Source: Segatella oris
Lineage (GTDB): Bacteria > Bacteroidota > Bacteroidia > Bacteroidales > Bacteroidaceae
Assembly (NCBI RefSeq): GCF_900637655.1
Contig: NZ_LR134384.1
Coordinates: forward strand, 3,016,501-3,080,500
Reading direction: 5' to 3'
Length of the DNA: 64,000 nt
Shown here: positions 34,795 to 43,586 of the stretch, one piece after another
Numbering within the stretch: position 1 is the first letter of the stretch
How the letters are laid out: the number at the start of each line of letters is the position of its first letter
Notes under the pieces: model-generated
Told to the model about the DNA's origin: nothing
The model's database searches: none
The model's input: the letters and a program-made list of their open reading frames with translations, nothing else
Made by a program: the position numbers and the translations under genes

Positions 34795-35172
34795 ATGGAA
34801 AAGAAGATTTATGTAAGTGACAAAGCAAAGACGCAGCTTTGCAAGATATTCAGCTGCTCTAAGATGATGGTGTGGTTAGCGCTGAATTTCAAGCGCGAGA
34901 GTGACCTGGCACGGAAGATACGTTACACGGCCCTGACGCAGTTCGGTGGCGTTCCAAGCTGGAAACCCGAGGAAATGGAAACCACTCACGAGGAGGTGGA
35001 AAAGACTATGACGCAGCGTTATGGAGAACGTGTAAAATTGGTGTACAACCGCAATGACGGCAGCACGAGTATACTTGTTGATGGTAAAGTTACTCGCAAG
35101 GAACAAGACTTGAGTATCCCTGCCTTCATGAAGTTGCAGAGTGAAGTTGAAATAATGGCTCTGAGCCTTTAA
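34795..35172 (+). CDS. Early prophage protein upstream of the transposase, possible regulator
   Basis: A 125-residue basic protein. The N-terminal part (ISVSDKAKTQLCKIFSCSKMMVWLALNFKRES-like) could fold as a helix-turn-helix, and the C-terminal part has a basic strand pattern (KLVYNRNDGSTSILVDGKVTRKE). The position just before the transposase is where Mu has ner. I do not recognise the family with certainty. It is 12 bases from the transposase start, so co-transcription is clear. Confidence 0.6.
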   Translation: MEKKIYVSDKAKTQLCKIFSCSKMMVWLALNFKRESDLARKIRYTALTQFGGVPSWKPEEMETTHEEVEKTMTQRYGERVKLVYNRNDGSTSILVDGKVTRKEQDLSIPAFMKLQSEVEIMALSL

Positions 35173-35184
35173 AGCCTTAACGGG

Positions 35185-37287
35185 ATGGAATATTACAATA
35201 AAATATTGTGTGTAACCTACGCGGAACTGACTGAAGGTAATGATGCGATTATAAAAGCTGCTACATTACGTCAGAATATGAGCCGTGGCAATATCGTCAG
35301 CGTTCACCGTGGAGGCGGCGAAGGCGGTCAGGCACTCTACGCTTGGAGTTCCATTCCTCAAAAATATAAGGAGCGGTATATGGAACGTTACGGCGACCCC
35401 GAGCAGCGCATGAAGGAAGCAATGATACGAGATCGGGTAAAACTGGATAGTGATGCACACACTTGGTATACGGACTACAAATATGAGTTGAATGGAGAAA
35501 TGACTAAATTAACTCCAGAACTCATAGAAGAGTACACCATCAACGCCAGCGTACTGAATGAATTGCTGAAGCTGATGGCACAGCGCCGAGCAATCCGCCA
35601 GAGTCTGAACAGTAGCACAGCAGGAGCATGGGACGTCATTTATAAGAGTTCTGAAGCCATGCGTGAGGAATATCACCATACGTTGCCGCAGAACGCAGCA
35701 CGTCTGAAGACGAAGATTAAGGCATTCAAGGCCGATGGGTATAAGAGCCTTATCAGCGGCAAGGTTGGAAACCGTAACACGGTGAAAATGACAAAGGAAT
35801 TCGGACTTCTTCTCATTGCCCTGAAGCGCAGCCGAACACCAGTCTATACCGATGCGCAACTCTTCGAAGAGGGGAACCGCCGAGCAATAGAGAACGGCTG
35901 GAAGCCACTGAAGAGCTTGGCGGGTATGAAACGGTGGCTATACAGTTCGGCAACACAACAACTATGGTATGATGCCGTGCATGGCGAGAATGCCGCCCGC
36001 CTTAAATTCGGCAGGAAGCAGAGAACGAAACTACCTACACGCCGCGATTCGCTTTGGTATGGTGATGGAACACGCCTGAACCTGTATTATCAGGATATGG
36101 AAGGAAATGTGCGTACGACACAGGTTTATGAGGTGATTGATGCCATGAGCGAAGTAATGCTGGGCTACTGGATAAGCGACTCAGAAGATTATGAGGCACA
36201 ATATCACGCTTTTCGAATGGCTGTTCAGACCAGTGGACACAAGCCCTACGAGATTGTACATGACAACCAGGGCGGACATAAGAAACTAAACAAGGTTCAG
36301 CCGAACTCAAATGGAAAAGGCTTCTTGGACAAAATATGCCATATCCACCGTGCCACAATGCCAAACAACGGATCTTCCAAAACGATTGAGGCCATTTTCG
36401 GACGCTTTCAGCAGCAGGTTCTTCATCAGTATGACAACTTTACGGGGCAGAACATTACTGCAAAGAAAGCCAGCAGTCGACCTAATCTTGAGAGTATGGA
36501 AGCCAACAAGAAGGGCTTGCCTACATTAGACGAACTGAAAGCTATCTACGCCGAAGCACGGCAGAAGTGGAACTCCATGAAACACCCCATCTATGGTAAA
36601 AGCAGAATGGAAGTATATGAAAGCAGCGTAAACGAAGAGACGCCTGTTGTAACACCCGTAGACATGGTTGATATGTTCTGGATTATGCACGACAAGCCTG
36701 CAACATTTACCGACCAGGGTATCACTATTGAGGTGAAAAAACAGAAATATACATGGGAGGTGTTCAAGAACGGAGAACCAGACTTGGAATGGCGTAAACG
36801 GCATACGTGGGAAAAGTTCTATGTTCAATATGATCCAAACGACATGACCACGGTTAATCTCTATGCGATTGACCTTGCTGGTGGAAAGCGTTTTTCAACC
36901 GTGGCACGCCCCTACTGGGAGATACACCGTGCATTGCAAGATCAGAGTGCAGAGGAAAAGACACAGATACACAAGGCCATCGAAGCTGGTAAGAACGACC
37001 GCATAGAACGTGTAATAGCAGGCAGACGCATCGCTATTGCACATGGTACTGACCCTGAACAGAACGGACTCATCTATCCGAAGCTGAAGGGGCTTAACAA
37101 AGAGCAGCAGGATCAGGCTCAATCAAGATTTGCCCTGTATGCCAAACCGCCCCAAAAATTCACGTTGGGACAAATAACTAAGCAAATAAGTCTTACGGAT
37201 TGGAGTGAGGAGGTCAATTCGAATAAAGAACAAGACATTACTGCACCGGTTAAGGTTGACATGGCTTCAGTAGCAGGAAAGTATTGA
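35185..37287 (+). CDS. MuA-like DDE transposase
   Basis: A 700-residue protein that would integrate and replicate the phage by transposition. The N-terminal region (1-80) carries a GGEGGQALYAW-type DNA-binding domain. The rve/integrase core has the catalytic triad Asp294 (WYGDGTRL), Asp360 (IVHDNQGGH) and Glu402 (SKTIEAIFGRF). The Mu-transposase C-terminal domain follows (WIMHDKPATFTDQGITIEVKK), with a basic end expected to contact the MuB-like ATPase. The length is close to MuA. It is coupled to the ATPase gene 28 bases downstream. Confidence 0.95.
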   Translation: MEYYNKILCVTYAELTEGNDAIIKAATLRQNMSRGNIVSVHRGGGEGGQALYAWSSIPQKYKERYMERYGDPEQRMKEAMIRDRVKLDSDAHTWYTDYKYELNGEMTKLTPELIEEYTINASVLNELLKLMAQRRAIRQSLNSSTAGAWDVIYKSSEAMREEYHHTLPQNAARLKTKIKAFKADGYKSLISGKVGNRNTVKMTKEFGLLLIALKRSRTPVYTDAQLFEEGNRRAIENGWKPLKSLAGMKRWLYSSATQQLWYDAVHGENAARLKFGRKQRTKLPTRRDSLWYGDGTRLNLYYQDMEGNVRTTQVYEVIDAMSEVMLGYWISDSEDYEAQYHAFRMAVQTSGHKPYEIVHDNQGGHKKLNKVQPNSNGKGFLDKICHIHRATMPNNGSSKTIEAIFGRFQQQVLHQYDNFTGQNITAKKASSRPNLESMEANKKGLPTLDELKAIYAEARQKWNSMKHPIYGKSRMEVYESSVNEETPVVTPVDMVDMFWIMHDKPATFTDQGITIEVKKQKYTWEVFKNGEPDLEWRKRHTWEKFYVQYDPNDMTTVNLYAIDLAGGKRFSTVARPYWEIHRALQDQSAEEKTQIHKAIEAGKNDRIERVIAGRRIAIAHGTDPEQNGLIYPKLKGLNKEQQDQAQSRFALYAKPPQKFTLGQITKQISLTDWSEEVNSNKEQDITAPVKVDMASVAGKY

Positions 37288-37315
37288 AAAGTAAAATCGT
37301 AAAAATAAAGATAAT

Positions 37316-38197
37316 ATGAAACTAACAAAAAATGAAAAGGGACAAATCCAGGAGTGCTTGAAGCAGTATGTCAGCAAGTACCCAAGTCAGAATAAGGCTG
37401 CACAGAGTCTGGTAGGAACGAGCAGCGCAACGGTGAGCAGCATTCTGCAAGGCAAGTGGGAAAACATCAGCGACGACATGTGGCGTAACCTTGCCTCACA
37501 GTTGGGAACAACGTCCGGCAATGACTGGCAGGTGGTCGAGACAAAAGCTTTTCAGGAAATGAACCTCGTCATGAAAGATGCCCAAGCCGTGAGAAATGTT
37601 ACGTGGATCGTGGGCGAGGCTGGCTGCGGCAAAACCACCACGGCACGCCTCTATGCTGCTGAAAACAGCGAGGTGTTCTACATATTGTGTTCTGAAGACA
37701 TGAAGAAGAGCGACTTCATTCGCGAGATTGCACGCCGCATCGGTCAGCGTACAGAGGGTTACAGCATCAGAGAACTGCTTGACAGGATCATTGATGATCT
37801 TATTCAGATGCAGGCACCGCTGTTGCTTTTCGACGAGGCGGATAAGTTGCCAGAGCGAGTCTTTCATTATTTCATCGACCTGTATAACCGTTTGGAGGAT
37901 AAATGCGGCATCGTCTTCTTCTCTACGAGCTACATCAAGCGTCGTATGACCATGGGGCTACGCTACAACAAATGCGGCTACAATGAGATCCACTCGCGCA
38001 TCGGCCGCAAGTTCTACGAATTAGAACCCACCGCCCCCCACGATGTCTATGCAATCTGCATGGCAAACGGTGTGACCGACAAAAGCCACGTCTCAGAGGT
38101 TGTAAAAGATGCAGAGGCGTATGATTTTGACCTGCGCCGCGTGAAAAAAAACATCCACCGCGTGAAGGTGATGCAAGCGCAAACGGCAGTCAAGTAG
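37316..38197 (+). CDS. MuB-like AAA ATPase, transposition target selector
   Basis: 293 residues. The N-terminus (1-75) is a helix-turn-helix (NKAAQSLVGTSSATVSSILQGKWENISDDMW). The AAA core has Walker A VGEAGCGKTTTA, Walker B LLLFDEADKL and a sensor-like VFFSTSYIKRR. MuB binds DNA and delivers target sites to MuA. Gene order transposase-ATPase is the standard Mu arrangement. The protein resembles ExeA/TniB-type ATPases as well, but the context favours MuB. Confidence 0.92.
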   Translation: MKLTKNEKGQIQECLKQYVSKYPSQNKAAQSLVGTSSATVSSILQGKWENISDDMWRNLASQLGTTSGNDWQVVETKAFQEMNLVMKDAQAVRNVTWIVGEAGCGKTTTARLYAAENSEVFYILCSEDMKKSDFIREIARRIGQRTEGYSIRELLDRIIDDLIQMQAPLLLFDEADKLPERVFHYFIDLYNRLEDKCGIVFFSTSYIKRRMTMGLRYNKCGYNEIHSRIGRKFYELEPTAPHDVYAICMANGVTDKSHVSEVVKDAEAYDFDLRRVKKNIHRVKVMQAQTAVK

Positions 38198-38226
38198 TGT
38201 TAAAACAATCCTAAAACAGTAATCAA

Positions 38227-38970
38227 ATGGCAAGCGGAACAAAAGATGCAGCACAGGTGATTGCCGAACTCACGGCTACGAATGCTAATCTGCGCGAACA
38301 AATAAGAAGTCTTGAAAAGACCTTGTGGAAAAGAGACCATCCCGTGCTGCGCCGTGCACTGAGCGTCAGCGATGTCATGCGCATGAAGAAAGAAACCTAT
38401 CCCTTTGAAGGTGCATGGGAAGAGGCCTTCGGTCGCCCCGAGAAGAATGGCGTGTGGTTCGTGTGGGGCAACAGCGGCAACGGCAAGACGAGTTTCATGT
38501 TGCAGCTCTGCAAAGCACTGTCGCACTTCGGCCGTGTGGCCTACGATAGCTTGGAGGAGGGCGCATCGCTGACCATGAAGAATGCCCTGATGACAGCTGG
38601 CATGCAGGATGTGGCACGCCGCTTCGTGTTGCTTGACCGTGAGAACATGCAGCTGCTGTCGGCACGCCTCGGCAAGCATAAAAGTCCCGATATCGTGGTC
38701 ATCGACAGCTTTCAGTACACCAAAATGAGCTTCAAAGATTACGAGGCTTTCAAAGAGCGGCACGCCAACAAACTGCTCATATTCGTCAGTCAGGCCGATG
38801 GCAACAAACCCGCTGGGCGCACGGCCGTGAGCGTAATGTATGATGCGAGCCTAAAGATATTCGTCAGTGGGTTTCGTGCTATCAGCAAAGGGCGGTATTT
38901 CGGAAGCAAGGGCTATTACACGATATGGGAGGAAAGAGCAAACATATATTGGGGAGAAACTAAAGAGTAA
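38227..38970 (+). CDS. Phage P-loop NTPase (RecA-like), accessory to replication
   Basis: 247 residues. A short coiled-coil N-terminus (AELTATNANLREQIRSLEKTLW) precedes Walker A WGNSGNGKTSFMLQL, a RecA-like VAYDSLEEG and Walker B PDIVVIDSFQY. These are features of the phage 'nucleotide-binding/RecA-like' NTPases found next to transposition genes in Bacteroidota Mu-like phages. It is probably involved in DNA handling. The C-terminus (YFGSKGYYTIWEERANIYWGE) is characteristic of the family in my reading. Confidence 0.8.
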   Translation: MASGTKDAAQVIAELTATNANLREQIRSLEKTLWKRDHPVLRRALSVSDVMRMKKETYPFEGAWEEAFGRPEKNGVWFVWGNSGNGKTSFMLQLCKALSHFGRVAYDSLEEGASLTMKNALMTAGMQDVARRFVLLDRENMQLLSARLGKHKSPDIVVIDSFQYTKMSFKDYEAFKERHANKLLIFVSQADGNKPAGRTAVSVMYDASLKIFVSGFRAISKGRYFGSKGYYTIWEERANIYWGETKE

Positions 38971-38974
38971 AGTT

Positions 38975-39145
38975 ATGGCAAACAAGCGAGACAACCTGTT
39001 GTACAGGCTACGAAAAAAGGGCGTACAGGCCAACACCCGCGAACGTACCATCTTCTTCGGCGTGGGCGGCGATCCGTTCAAGATAATACAGATAAGGCGG
39101 CTCTACAGTGAGTTTCATTTCAATGTGCAATTAGTAATACAATAG
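38975..39145 (+). CDS. Small basic prophage protein, function unknown
   Basis: 56 residues from ATG 38975 (MANKRDNLLYRLRKKGVQANTRERTIFFGVGGDPFKI). The start was chosen because it lies 4 bases after the preceding stop codon. Very basic N-terminus. The family is not recognised, though similar short proteins commonly follow this NTPase in related prophages, as far as I recall. Confidence 0.55.
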   Translation: MANKRDNLLYRLRKKGVQANTRERTIFFGVGGDPFKIIQIRRLYSEFHFNVQLVIQ

Positions 39146-39149
39146 ACAA

Positions 39150-39605
39150 ATGAATACTTATATTTTAATGTTATCAAAAACCTTTCCAAAAGGACATCTC
39201 CATGCCGGAGAACAAACCTTTTTTAAGGAGAAGCTCGGTATAAGCAAACTGCATACTATTCGTGCAAATTATCCTCTATGGGAACAGCGTATTGCAGAAA
39301 TACAAGCAGGTAAAGGTGTATTGTCTATCCGGCAATGGGTGGGCGAACCATATAAGAGCAAGCAGGTTGAAATTGCACAGCTGACTACAAATGAGGGTGT
39401 CGGTATTCAGAAACTAATATTTATCGACAATAATATCATGCTACCTGTTATTGAATATGGGCCTGGTAACGAATTCAAATCGATGGATAGATACATGTTT
39501 GCAAAAAATGACGGTCTTTCTTTCAAAGATTGGAAAGCGTGGTTCAGAAACTACGATTTATCAAATCCGTTGGCGATTATTCATTTTACAAATTTTAGAT
39601 ATTAA
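39150..39605 (+). CDS. Prophage protein with ASCH-like features, function uncertain
   Basis: 151 residues. The segment KLHTIRANYPLWEQRI followed by VLSIRQWVGEPYKSKQVEIAQL fits the pattern of small ASCH/PUA-like phage proteins ('hTIR ... lSiRqW.gkPYrSkQ'), which may bind RNA or DNA. This is an impression from the motif, not from a search. The C-terminus (FKDWKAWFRNYDLSNPLAIIHFTNFRY) is less informative. It sits in the mid-early cluster of small genes. Confidence 0.6.
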   Translation: MNTYILMLSKTFPKGHLHAGEQTFFKEKLGISKLHTIRANYPLWEQRIAEIQAGKGVLSIRQWVGEPYKSKQVEIAQLTTNEGVGIQKLIFIDNNIMLPVIEYGPGNEFKSMDRYMFAKNDGLSFKDWKAWFRNYDLSNPLAIIHFTNFRY

Positions 39606-39612
39606 TATTAAG

Positions 39613-39987
39613 ATGAGCAAGGAAAGACGAACAAAGAAAGTATATATCGCAGGAAAGATAGGTGAGGATATTCTTAGTGATTCGACTCGCAAGAAATTTG
39701 CAGAGGCAGAAGCGTGGTTGAAAGCAAAAGGATATAAAGTGTTTAATCCGACTCAAAGCGGGCTTGGCATCATGGCAGAGAACTACGCAAAGGCATGTGG
39801 CACGAACTTCTATGAAGAGATACTTCTTCTTGACATTATGCAACTGAAACGGTGTGATATCATCTGTCTGCTTCCTGACTGGCACGAAAGCCCAGGTGCC
39901 TTGGCAGAGTTTTTCTTCGCTAAAGCAATAGATAAGAAAATAAAACAGATTACAATGTTTGAAAATAAAATAGTAGATTGGATATGA
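39613..39987 (+). CDS. DUF4406 protein (nucleoside 2-deoxyribosyltransferase-like)
   Basis: 124 residues from ATG 39613 (upstream in-frame codons belong to another frame's gene). VYIAGKIGEDILSDSTRKKFAEAEAWLKAKGYKVFNPT, then DIMQLKRCDIICLLPDWHESPGALAEFFFAKAI, matches the DUF4406 pattern. This is a Rossmann-like fold related to nucleoside deoxyribosyltransferases, often carried by phages. Substrate unknown. Its stop overlaps the next start (ATGA). Confidence 0.85.
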   Translation: MSKERRTKKVYIAGKIGEDILSDSTRKKFAEAEAWLKAKGYKVFNPTQSGLGIMAENYAKACGTNFYEEILLLDIMQLKRCDIICLLPDWHESPGALAEFFFAKAIDKKIKQITMFENKIVDWI

Positions 39988-40214
39988 GTAAGGAAAAACG
40001 AACAATAGAAATTGCCCCTGGGCTGATGAGCCCAGGAGGGCGCATGGGAGAGCGCTTTTTGAGCCGTGGGCACGTATGCACCTATTGCCAAGGCAACGGC
40101 TACCACTGGCAGGAAAACTGCTATCGTGAACGCTACAAGCAAGGATGCCCCGTGTGTAAAGGCAGCGGAAGACTTGATGCGGTGGTGACGATTGAGTGGA
40201 AAGCAGGAGAATGA
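39984..40214 (+). CDS. Small zinc-finger protein with DnaJ-type CxxCxG repeats
   Basis: 76 residues. Two zinc-ligand motifs, CTYCQGNG and CPVCKGSG, form the DnaJ/TraR-like 'CxxCxGxG' pair. It overlaps the previous gene by four bases (ATGA). Function unknown; such small phage proteins may bind nucleic acid or partner proteins. Confidence 0.75.
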   Translation: MSKEKRTIEIAPGLMSPGGRMGERFLSRGHVCTYCQGNGYHWQENCYRERYKQGCPVCKGSGRLDAVVTIEWKAGE

Positions 40215-40228
40215 TAAATTAAAATAAG

Positions 40229-40489
40229 ATGCAGACAATCAAAACATTGAAGCAGTGGAAAAAATCAGGAAAAGACTTAGAGGAGTTTCTAAGCCCCGGC
40301 GATTGGATAAGTGAGGATTTGTGTAACTATATTGGAGAAATTATTCCTCCTTATTATTGCTCTCGTGACTTTATTCAAGGCGGTGACGCAATTAAGTCGG
40401 AAGACAACATACTATTTTATTGCACATGTTATAGAACAGATGATAACAGATATTTATATCTCGGAGTCCTTCCTGAGTTCAAACAATAG
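40229..40489 (+). CDS. Small prophage protein, function unknown
   Basis: 86 residues (MQTIKTLKQWKKSGKDLEEFLSPGDWISEDL, then YFLPEF-like aromatic C-terminus). Family not recognised. It lies in the same orientation and spacing as its neighbours, so it is probably a real gene of the middle cluster. Confidence 0.5.
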   Translation: MQTIKTLKQWKKSGKDLEEFLSPGDWISEDLCNYIGEIIPPYYCSRDFIQGGDAIKSEDNILFYCTCYRTDDNRYLYLGVLPEFKQ

Positions 40490-40523
40490 AAAACAAATAA
40501 CCCGATGAAAAGATAAAGACGAT

Positions 40524-40814
40524 ATGGGAAAATTAAAGTATTATTCAATGACACCGAACGATAAACCCGAGTGGTTGTTGCGGTTGCAGTTTGAAGTCAG
40601 TCAGCACTACGCCATGCGTGGTATAGAAGACACACCCGAAGACTGGCTGGCGCTGCAGGACTTTGTAGATGCTTTCATTCGTAGCCTCTACACGCGGCGG
40701 GATATCATGGTGAGGAGCGAGGTGGCGGCCGACCTGCTAACCGAGGACGGAGAAACGCGCCTGCTTATCAAACGCAATGGCAAACCTTTGCAAGTGTATT
40801 ACATGCAAAAATAA
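40524..40814 (+). CDS. Small prophage protein, function unknown
   Basis: 96 residues with an amphipathic helical N-terminal half (WLLRLQFEVSQHYAMRG) and a strand-rich C-terminal half (TRLLIKRNGKPLQVYYMQK). Not recognised. It lies 7 bases before the next gene. Confidence 0.55.
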   Translation: MGKLKYYSMTPNDKPEWLLRLQFEVSQHYAMRGIEDTPEDWLALQDFVDAFIRSLYTRRDIMVRSEVAADLLTEDGETRLLIKRNGKPLQVYYMQK

Positions 40815-40821
40815 AACAGCT

Positions 40822-41283
40822 ATGGCAAACGAGAGAAACTACGCACGCTTTTACACCCTGCTCAAGAAAATGCCCGGCGCTGATAAGGAAACGCTTGTGG
40901 AGCAATATACGAACGGCAGAACAACACACCTGCGCGAGACTACACAGCAGGAATATAACAAGATGTGTCGCGATATGGAGCAGGTAGCAGGCTATGACGA
41001 GCGTATGTCAGACATTCGCAGAGAACTACGACGCAAGCGCAGTGTGTGCCTGAAACTGATGCAGCAGCTCGGCATTGACACTACAGACTGGAACCGCGTG
41101 AATGCTTTCTGCGAAGATGCACGCATCGCCGGCAAAGCCTTCCGCCACATCAGTATAGATGAACTCGAGGCCCTTGCCGTGAAGCTGCGGGCGATAAAGC
41201 GGAAAAAGGAAGTTTCCCAAGGTTCTTCTGAAGGGAGGGGAACCGTTGTTATGCTATCCGTAAACAATTCAATAGAAAATTAA
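40822..41283 (+). CDS. GemA/gp16-like phage protein
   Basis: 153 residues from ATG 40822. The segment MQQLGIDTTDWNRVNAFCEDARIAGKAFRHISIDELEALAVKLRAIKRK strongly recalls the GemA/gp16 family of Mu-like phages ('LGId...w..vn.fc...rI.gK.f..ls..eL..L'). Those proteins are early modulators of host gene expression. The call rests on memory of the motif, so moderate confidence. Located right before the DUF3164 gene, as in Mu-like gene clusters. Confidence 0.65.
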   Translation: MANERNYARFYTLLKKMPGADKETLVEQYTNGRTTHLRETTQQEYNKMCRDMEQVAGYDERMSDIRRELRRKRSVCLKLMQQLGIDTTDWNRVNAFCEDARIAGKAFRHISIDELEALAVKLRAIKRKKEVSQGSSEGRGTVVMLSVNNSIEN

Positions 41284-41302
41284 TTTTTAATTACAAAAGA
41301 AT

Positions 41303-41956
41303 ATGGAAACAACTGTAAACATCAAAAATTTAAGTAAGGAGGAACGGGCACAGTTGCTCGCTGAGTTACAGAACGAAGAGAAACAAAGTCGCATCCAGCG
41401 TCGCGAAACCTACGAGAGTCTGCGTGCAGAATTGCTGCATGGCGTGGAGGAACGCCTGCAGACAGTAGCTGCTGACGTGCAAAGTTTTCATGACTGGCTA
41501 CAAAGTGAGGTCGAAGGCTTCGTAGGTGTGATGCGTGATTATGGCCAACTGCGCAAGAGCGACCAGCGCAGCTACACCATCACTGACGGCGACTTCCGTC
41601 TGGAGATAGCAAGTAACAAGGTGAAAGGCTTTGACGAGCGTGCCGACCTTGCAGCCGAGCGTCTTATCGACTATCTCAAGCGTTATATGAAGAAGAGCGA
41701 AAAAGGGGCCGATGACCCCATGTATCAAATGGCCATGACGCTCTTAGAGCGCAACAAGTCTGGTGATCTTGATTACAAGAGCATTTCGAAACTCTATGAA
41801 TTAGAGGATAAGTTCGACAGCGAGTACAGTGAAATCATGGGGCTTTTCAAAGAAGCAAACGTGGTACAGAAGAACGCGGTCAACTACTACTTCTCAAAGC
41901 GCAATCCGGAGACGAATGTGTGGCGTCGGATAGAGCCGAGTTTCTGCAGGATGTAA
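41303..41956 (+). CDS. DUF3164 family phage protein
   Basis: 217 residues; the C-terminal half (GADDPMYQMAMTLLERNKSGDLDYKSISKLYELEDKF... VNYYFSKRNPETNVWRRI) corresponds to the DUF3164 family common in Mu-like phages. The N-terminal half has charged coiled-coil character (KEERAQLLAELQNEEKQSRIQRRETYESLRAELLHGVEE). Function unknown; in Mu-like phages it lies in the early/middle region. A gap of 101 bases follows, with no gene. Confidence 0.8.
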   Translation: METTVNIKNLSKEERAQLLAELQNEEKQSRIQRRETYESLRAELLHGVEERLQTVAADVQSFHDWLQSEVEGFVGVMRDYGQLRKSDQRSYTITDGDFRLEIASNKVKGFDERADLAAERLIDYLKRYMKKSEKGADDPMYQMAMTLLERNKSGDLDYKSISKLYELEDKFDSEYSEIMGLFKEANVVQKNAVNYYFSKRNPETNVWRRIEPSFCRM

Positions 41957-42057
41957 GTCCCGGAGATATAATGGTAAGACATGACGGCATGGCAGCAAAT
42001 GGGCTGCCATGCTTTTGCGGTTAAATGAATTAATAACAAAAACAATCTTTATAAACA

Positions 42058-42312
42058 ATGAAAGTGGACAATGAGCGCCGTCGTGGGGTGAGCTATCTGA
42101 AACGCGTTGCGGACGTGAATGCAGTTTATCAGCAATGGGCAAGGTCGGGTCTCTCGAACAGAGAGATCTGGCGCAGATATATCTATCCCGAGTACGGTAT
42201 CAGTGAGCGAACCTTTTATTATATGCTGAAATATGATGTAAGCGTAAAAAAAGACTGCCCTGCTTCTCCCCGTCCACTTTTGTTGTTTGATTTCGACGAT
42301 GAGCAAGAATGA
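42058..42312 (+). CDS. Small helix-turn-helix-like phage protein
   Basis: 84 residues. GLSNREIWRRYIYPEYGISERTFYYMLKYD reads like a helix-turn-helix, with the basic and aromatic residues expected of a DNA-binding helix pair. The position at the end of the early/middle block, just before head genes, is that of Mor/C-type activators in Mu. It could be the late-gene activator, but this is an inference; it overlaps the next gene by 14 bases. Confidence 0.55.
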   Translation: MKVDNERRRGVSYLKRVADVNAVYQQWARSGLSNREIWRRYIYPEYGISERTFYYMLKYDVSVKKDCPASPRPLLLFDFDDEQE

Positions 42313-42856
42313 TTTGGTACATGTGTTCGCTCGGATACTGCGGGATGTACAGATAGAACTGAAGGAGGAGTTCGACAGGAACTTCGAACGTCAGGGTTTC
42401 TTTTCTGAAAGGTGGGCAAGGCGACGTAGTCCCTTACGTCCTGGGCGAGCAACGTTGGTAGACACAGGTGGCTTGCGGCGCAGTGTTCAGAGCAAAATCA
42501 CCAGCGGTGGCGTGACGTTCTATTCTGCACACCCTGCAGCAGACATTCATAACGAGGGTGGCGAAATTAAAGTAACCGCCCGTATGAAGCGCTACTTTTG
42601 GGCCCGACATTATGCGGCTGTGGGTGGCTTCGGACGAAAGAAAAACGGTGAACTGCGAGGCGACAAGCGTACCCGACAGTTGAGCAGTGAGGCAGCGTTT
42701 TGGAAGTACATGGCCTTGATGCGCGTAGGCAGCGTGATACACATTCCTCGGCGGCAGTTCCTTGGTGCCTCGCCCGAAGTTGAAAAGGCTGTGTCGGCAA
42801 TCATCGAGCAAAATTTAGAGGAATATTTTAACAACGAATTTAAACTAAAAAAGTGA
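42299..42856 (+). CDS. Phage virion morphogenesis protein (gpG-like)
   Basis: 185 residues from ATG 42299 (MSKNDLVHVF...). Contains the gpG/virion-morphogenesis pattern ADIHNEGGEIKVTARMKRYFWARHY and IPRRQFLGASPEVEKAVSAIIEQNLEEYFN. In Mu, gpG is a tail-head completion/tail terminator-type component. It is located before the inverted head block instead of within it. Overlaps the HTH-like gene by 14 bases. Confidence 0.85.
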   Translation: MSKNDLVHVFARILRDVQIELKEEFDRNFERQGFFSERWARRRSPLRPGRATLVDTGGLRRSVQSKITSGGVTFYSAHPAADIHNEGGEIKVTARMKRYFWARHYAAVGGFGRKKNGELRGDKRTRQLSSEAAFWKYMALMRVGSVIHIPRRQFLGASPEVEKAVSAIIEQNLEEYFNNEFKLKK

Positions 42857-42860
42857 AAAT

Positions 42861-43073
42861 ATGAAATTTCCATTTATCAGAAGAAGTAAGGTGAGTCGTA
42901 TTGTAACTGAAGAACTTGATGTACTCCGCAGCCGACTTTACGATTGCAGGATAGAGATACTCATGTTCTCTGATGACGGCTGCCCTGTCGAAGACGGCAA
43001 ATTATTACTGTCGAGTACCTGTGATGAGATTGAACGTATACTAACAACAATAAAAACAAGGATAAAACAATGA
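42861..43073 (+). CDS. Small prophage protein, function unknown; target of an old spacer
   Basis: 70 residues (MKFPFIRRSKVSRIVTEELDVLRSRLYDCRI, ending in LTTIKTRIKQ), helical and charged. Not recognised. Bases 43021-43056 inside the gene equal the reverse complement of the spacer at 22554-22589. Four-base overlap (ATGA) with the next gene. Confidence 0.55.
   Translation: MKFPFIRRSKVSRIVTEELDVLRSRLYDCRIEILMFSDDGCPVEDGKLLLSSTCDEIERILTTIKTRIKQ
43021..43056 (+). other. Protospacer matched exactly by the spacer at 22554-22589
   Basis: 36 of 36 bases identical to the crRNA sense of that spacer. The three bases 5' (43018-43020) are CCT. Confidence 0.97.
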
Positions 43074-43465
43074 GAAAGGAACTCTATGCAGCTATCAAGG
43101 CGGCAATGGAAAAGATTGAAGCAGTGAAGCACGTCGACCTTTGGAACCACAATGTTGAGTTCATCGAACAAGAAGAGGGCTGGGAACGTCCAGCGGTGTT
43201 CGTGGAATTCGGTCCTATTGCGTGGCAGCCCTACGTGGGTGGCGGCTATCGTGGTGAAGGCAGCGTGCGGCTACACGTCGTGACGGACTGGATGGAGGGC
43301 GGACAGGAGGTTGCTTGGGCCTTGATTGCCCAAATTCGCGCGGCTATGGAGAGCGTGGATGGCGAAAGCTTTCACGGCCTGAGGCTCACAGAAACCGTGA
43401 CCAATCACAACCACGAGGATATTTTGGAGAGTATTGAGGGATATGCCGTGAAAGGTGTATTATAA
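43070..43465 (+). CDS. Putative tail terminator/completion protein
   Basis: 131 residues. ERPAVFVEFGPIAWQPYVGGGYRGEGSVRLHVVTDWMEGGQEVAWALIAQIRAAME has the strand-helix layout of small tail terminator proteins of siphophages (minor-tail U-like), and it follows a gpG-like gene. The identification is by pattern only. It is the last plus-strand gene before the convergent head block and has a terminator 18 bases downstream. Confidence 0.55.
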   Translation: MRKELYAAIKAAMEKIEAVKHVDLWNHNVEFIEQEEGWERPAVFVEFGPIAWQPYVGGGYRGEGSVRLHVVTDWMEGGQEVAWALIAQIRAAMESVDGESFHGLRLTETVTNHNHEDILESIEGYAVKGVL

Positions 43466-43482
43466 GCAGCGTATCATTCAGG

Positions 43483-43520
43483 AAAAAGCCTGCCGGCATG
43501 GAGACCGACAGGCTTTTTTT
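43483..43520 (+). terminator. Intrinsic terminator of the early/middle operon
   Basis: AAAAAGCCTG(C)CGG and CCG(A)CAGGCTTTTTTT form a stem with one mismatch around CATGGAGA, followed by seven T's. Confidence 0.85.
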
Positions 43521-43550
43521 GATAAAATATGAAAAAATATTATCTGTTTT

Positions 43551-43581
43551 ATTGTTTGTATTGAAATAATGATTATATTTG
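43551..43581 (+). promoter_or_regulatory. Predicted promoter of the phage small RNA
   Basis: A -7 box TATATTTG (43574-43581) with ATTG (43551-43554) 19 bases upstream as -33. The predicted start is near 43587. Confidence 0.6.
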
Positions 43582-43586
43582 CAGCA

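Noticed and set aside
36035..36364. Long minus-strand open frames inside the transposase, and similar shadows within other genes
   Set aside because: They lie opposite strongly supported coding frames and have no start context or domain features.
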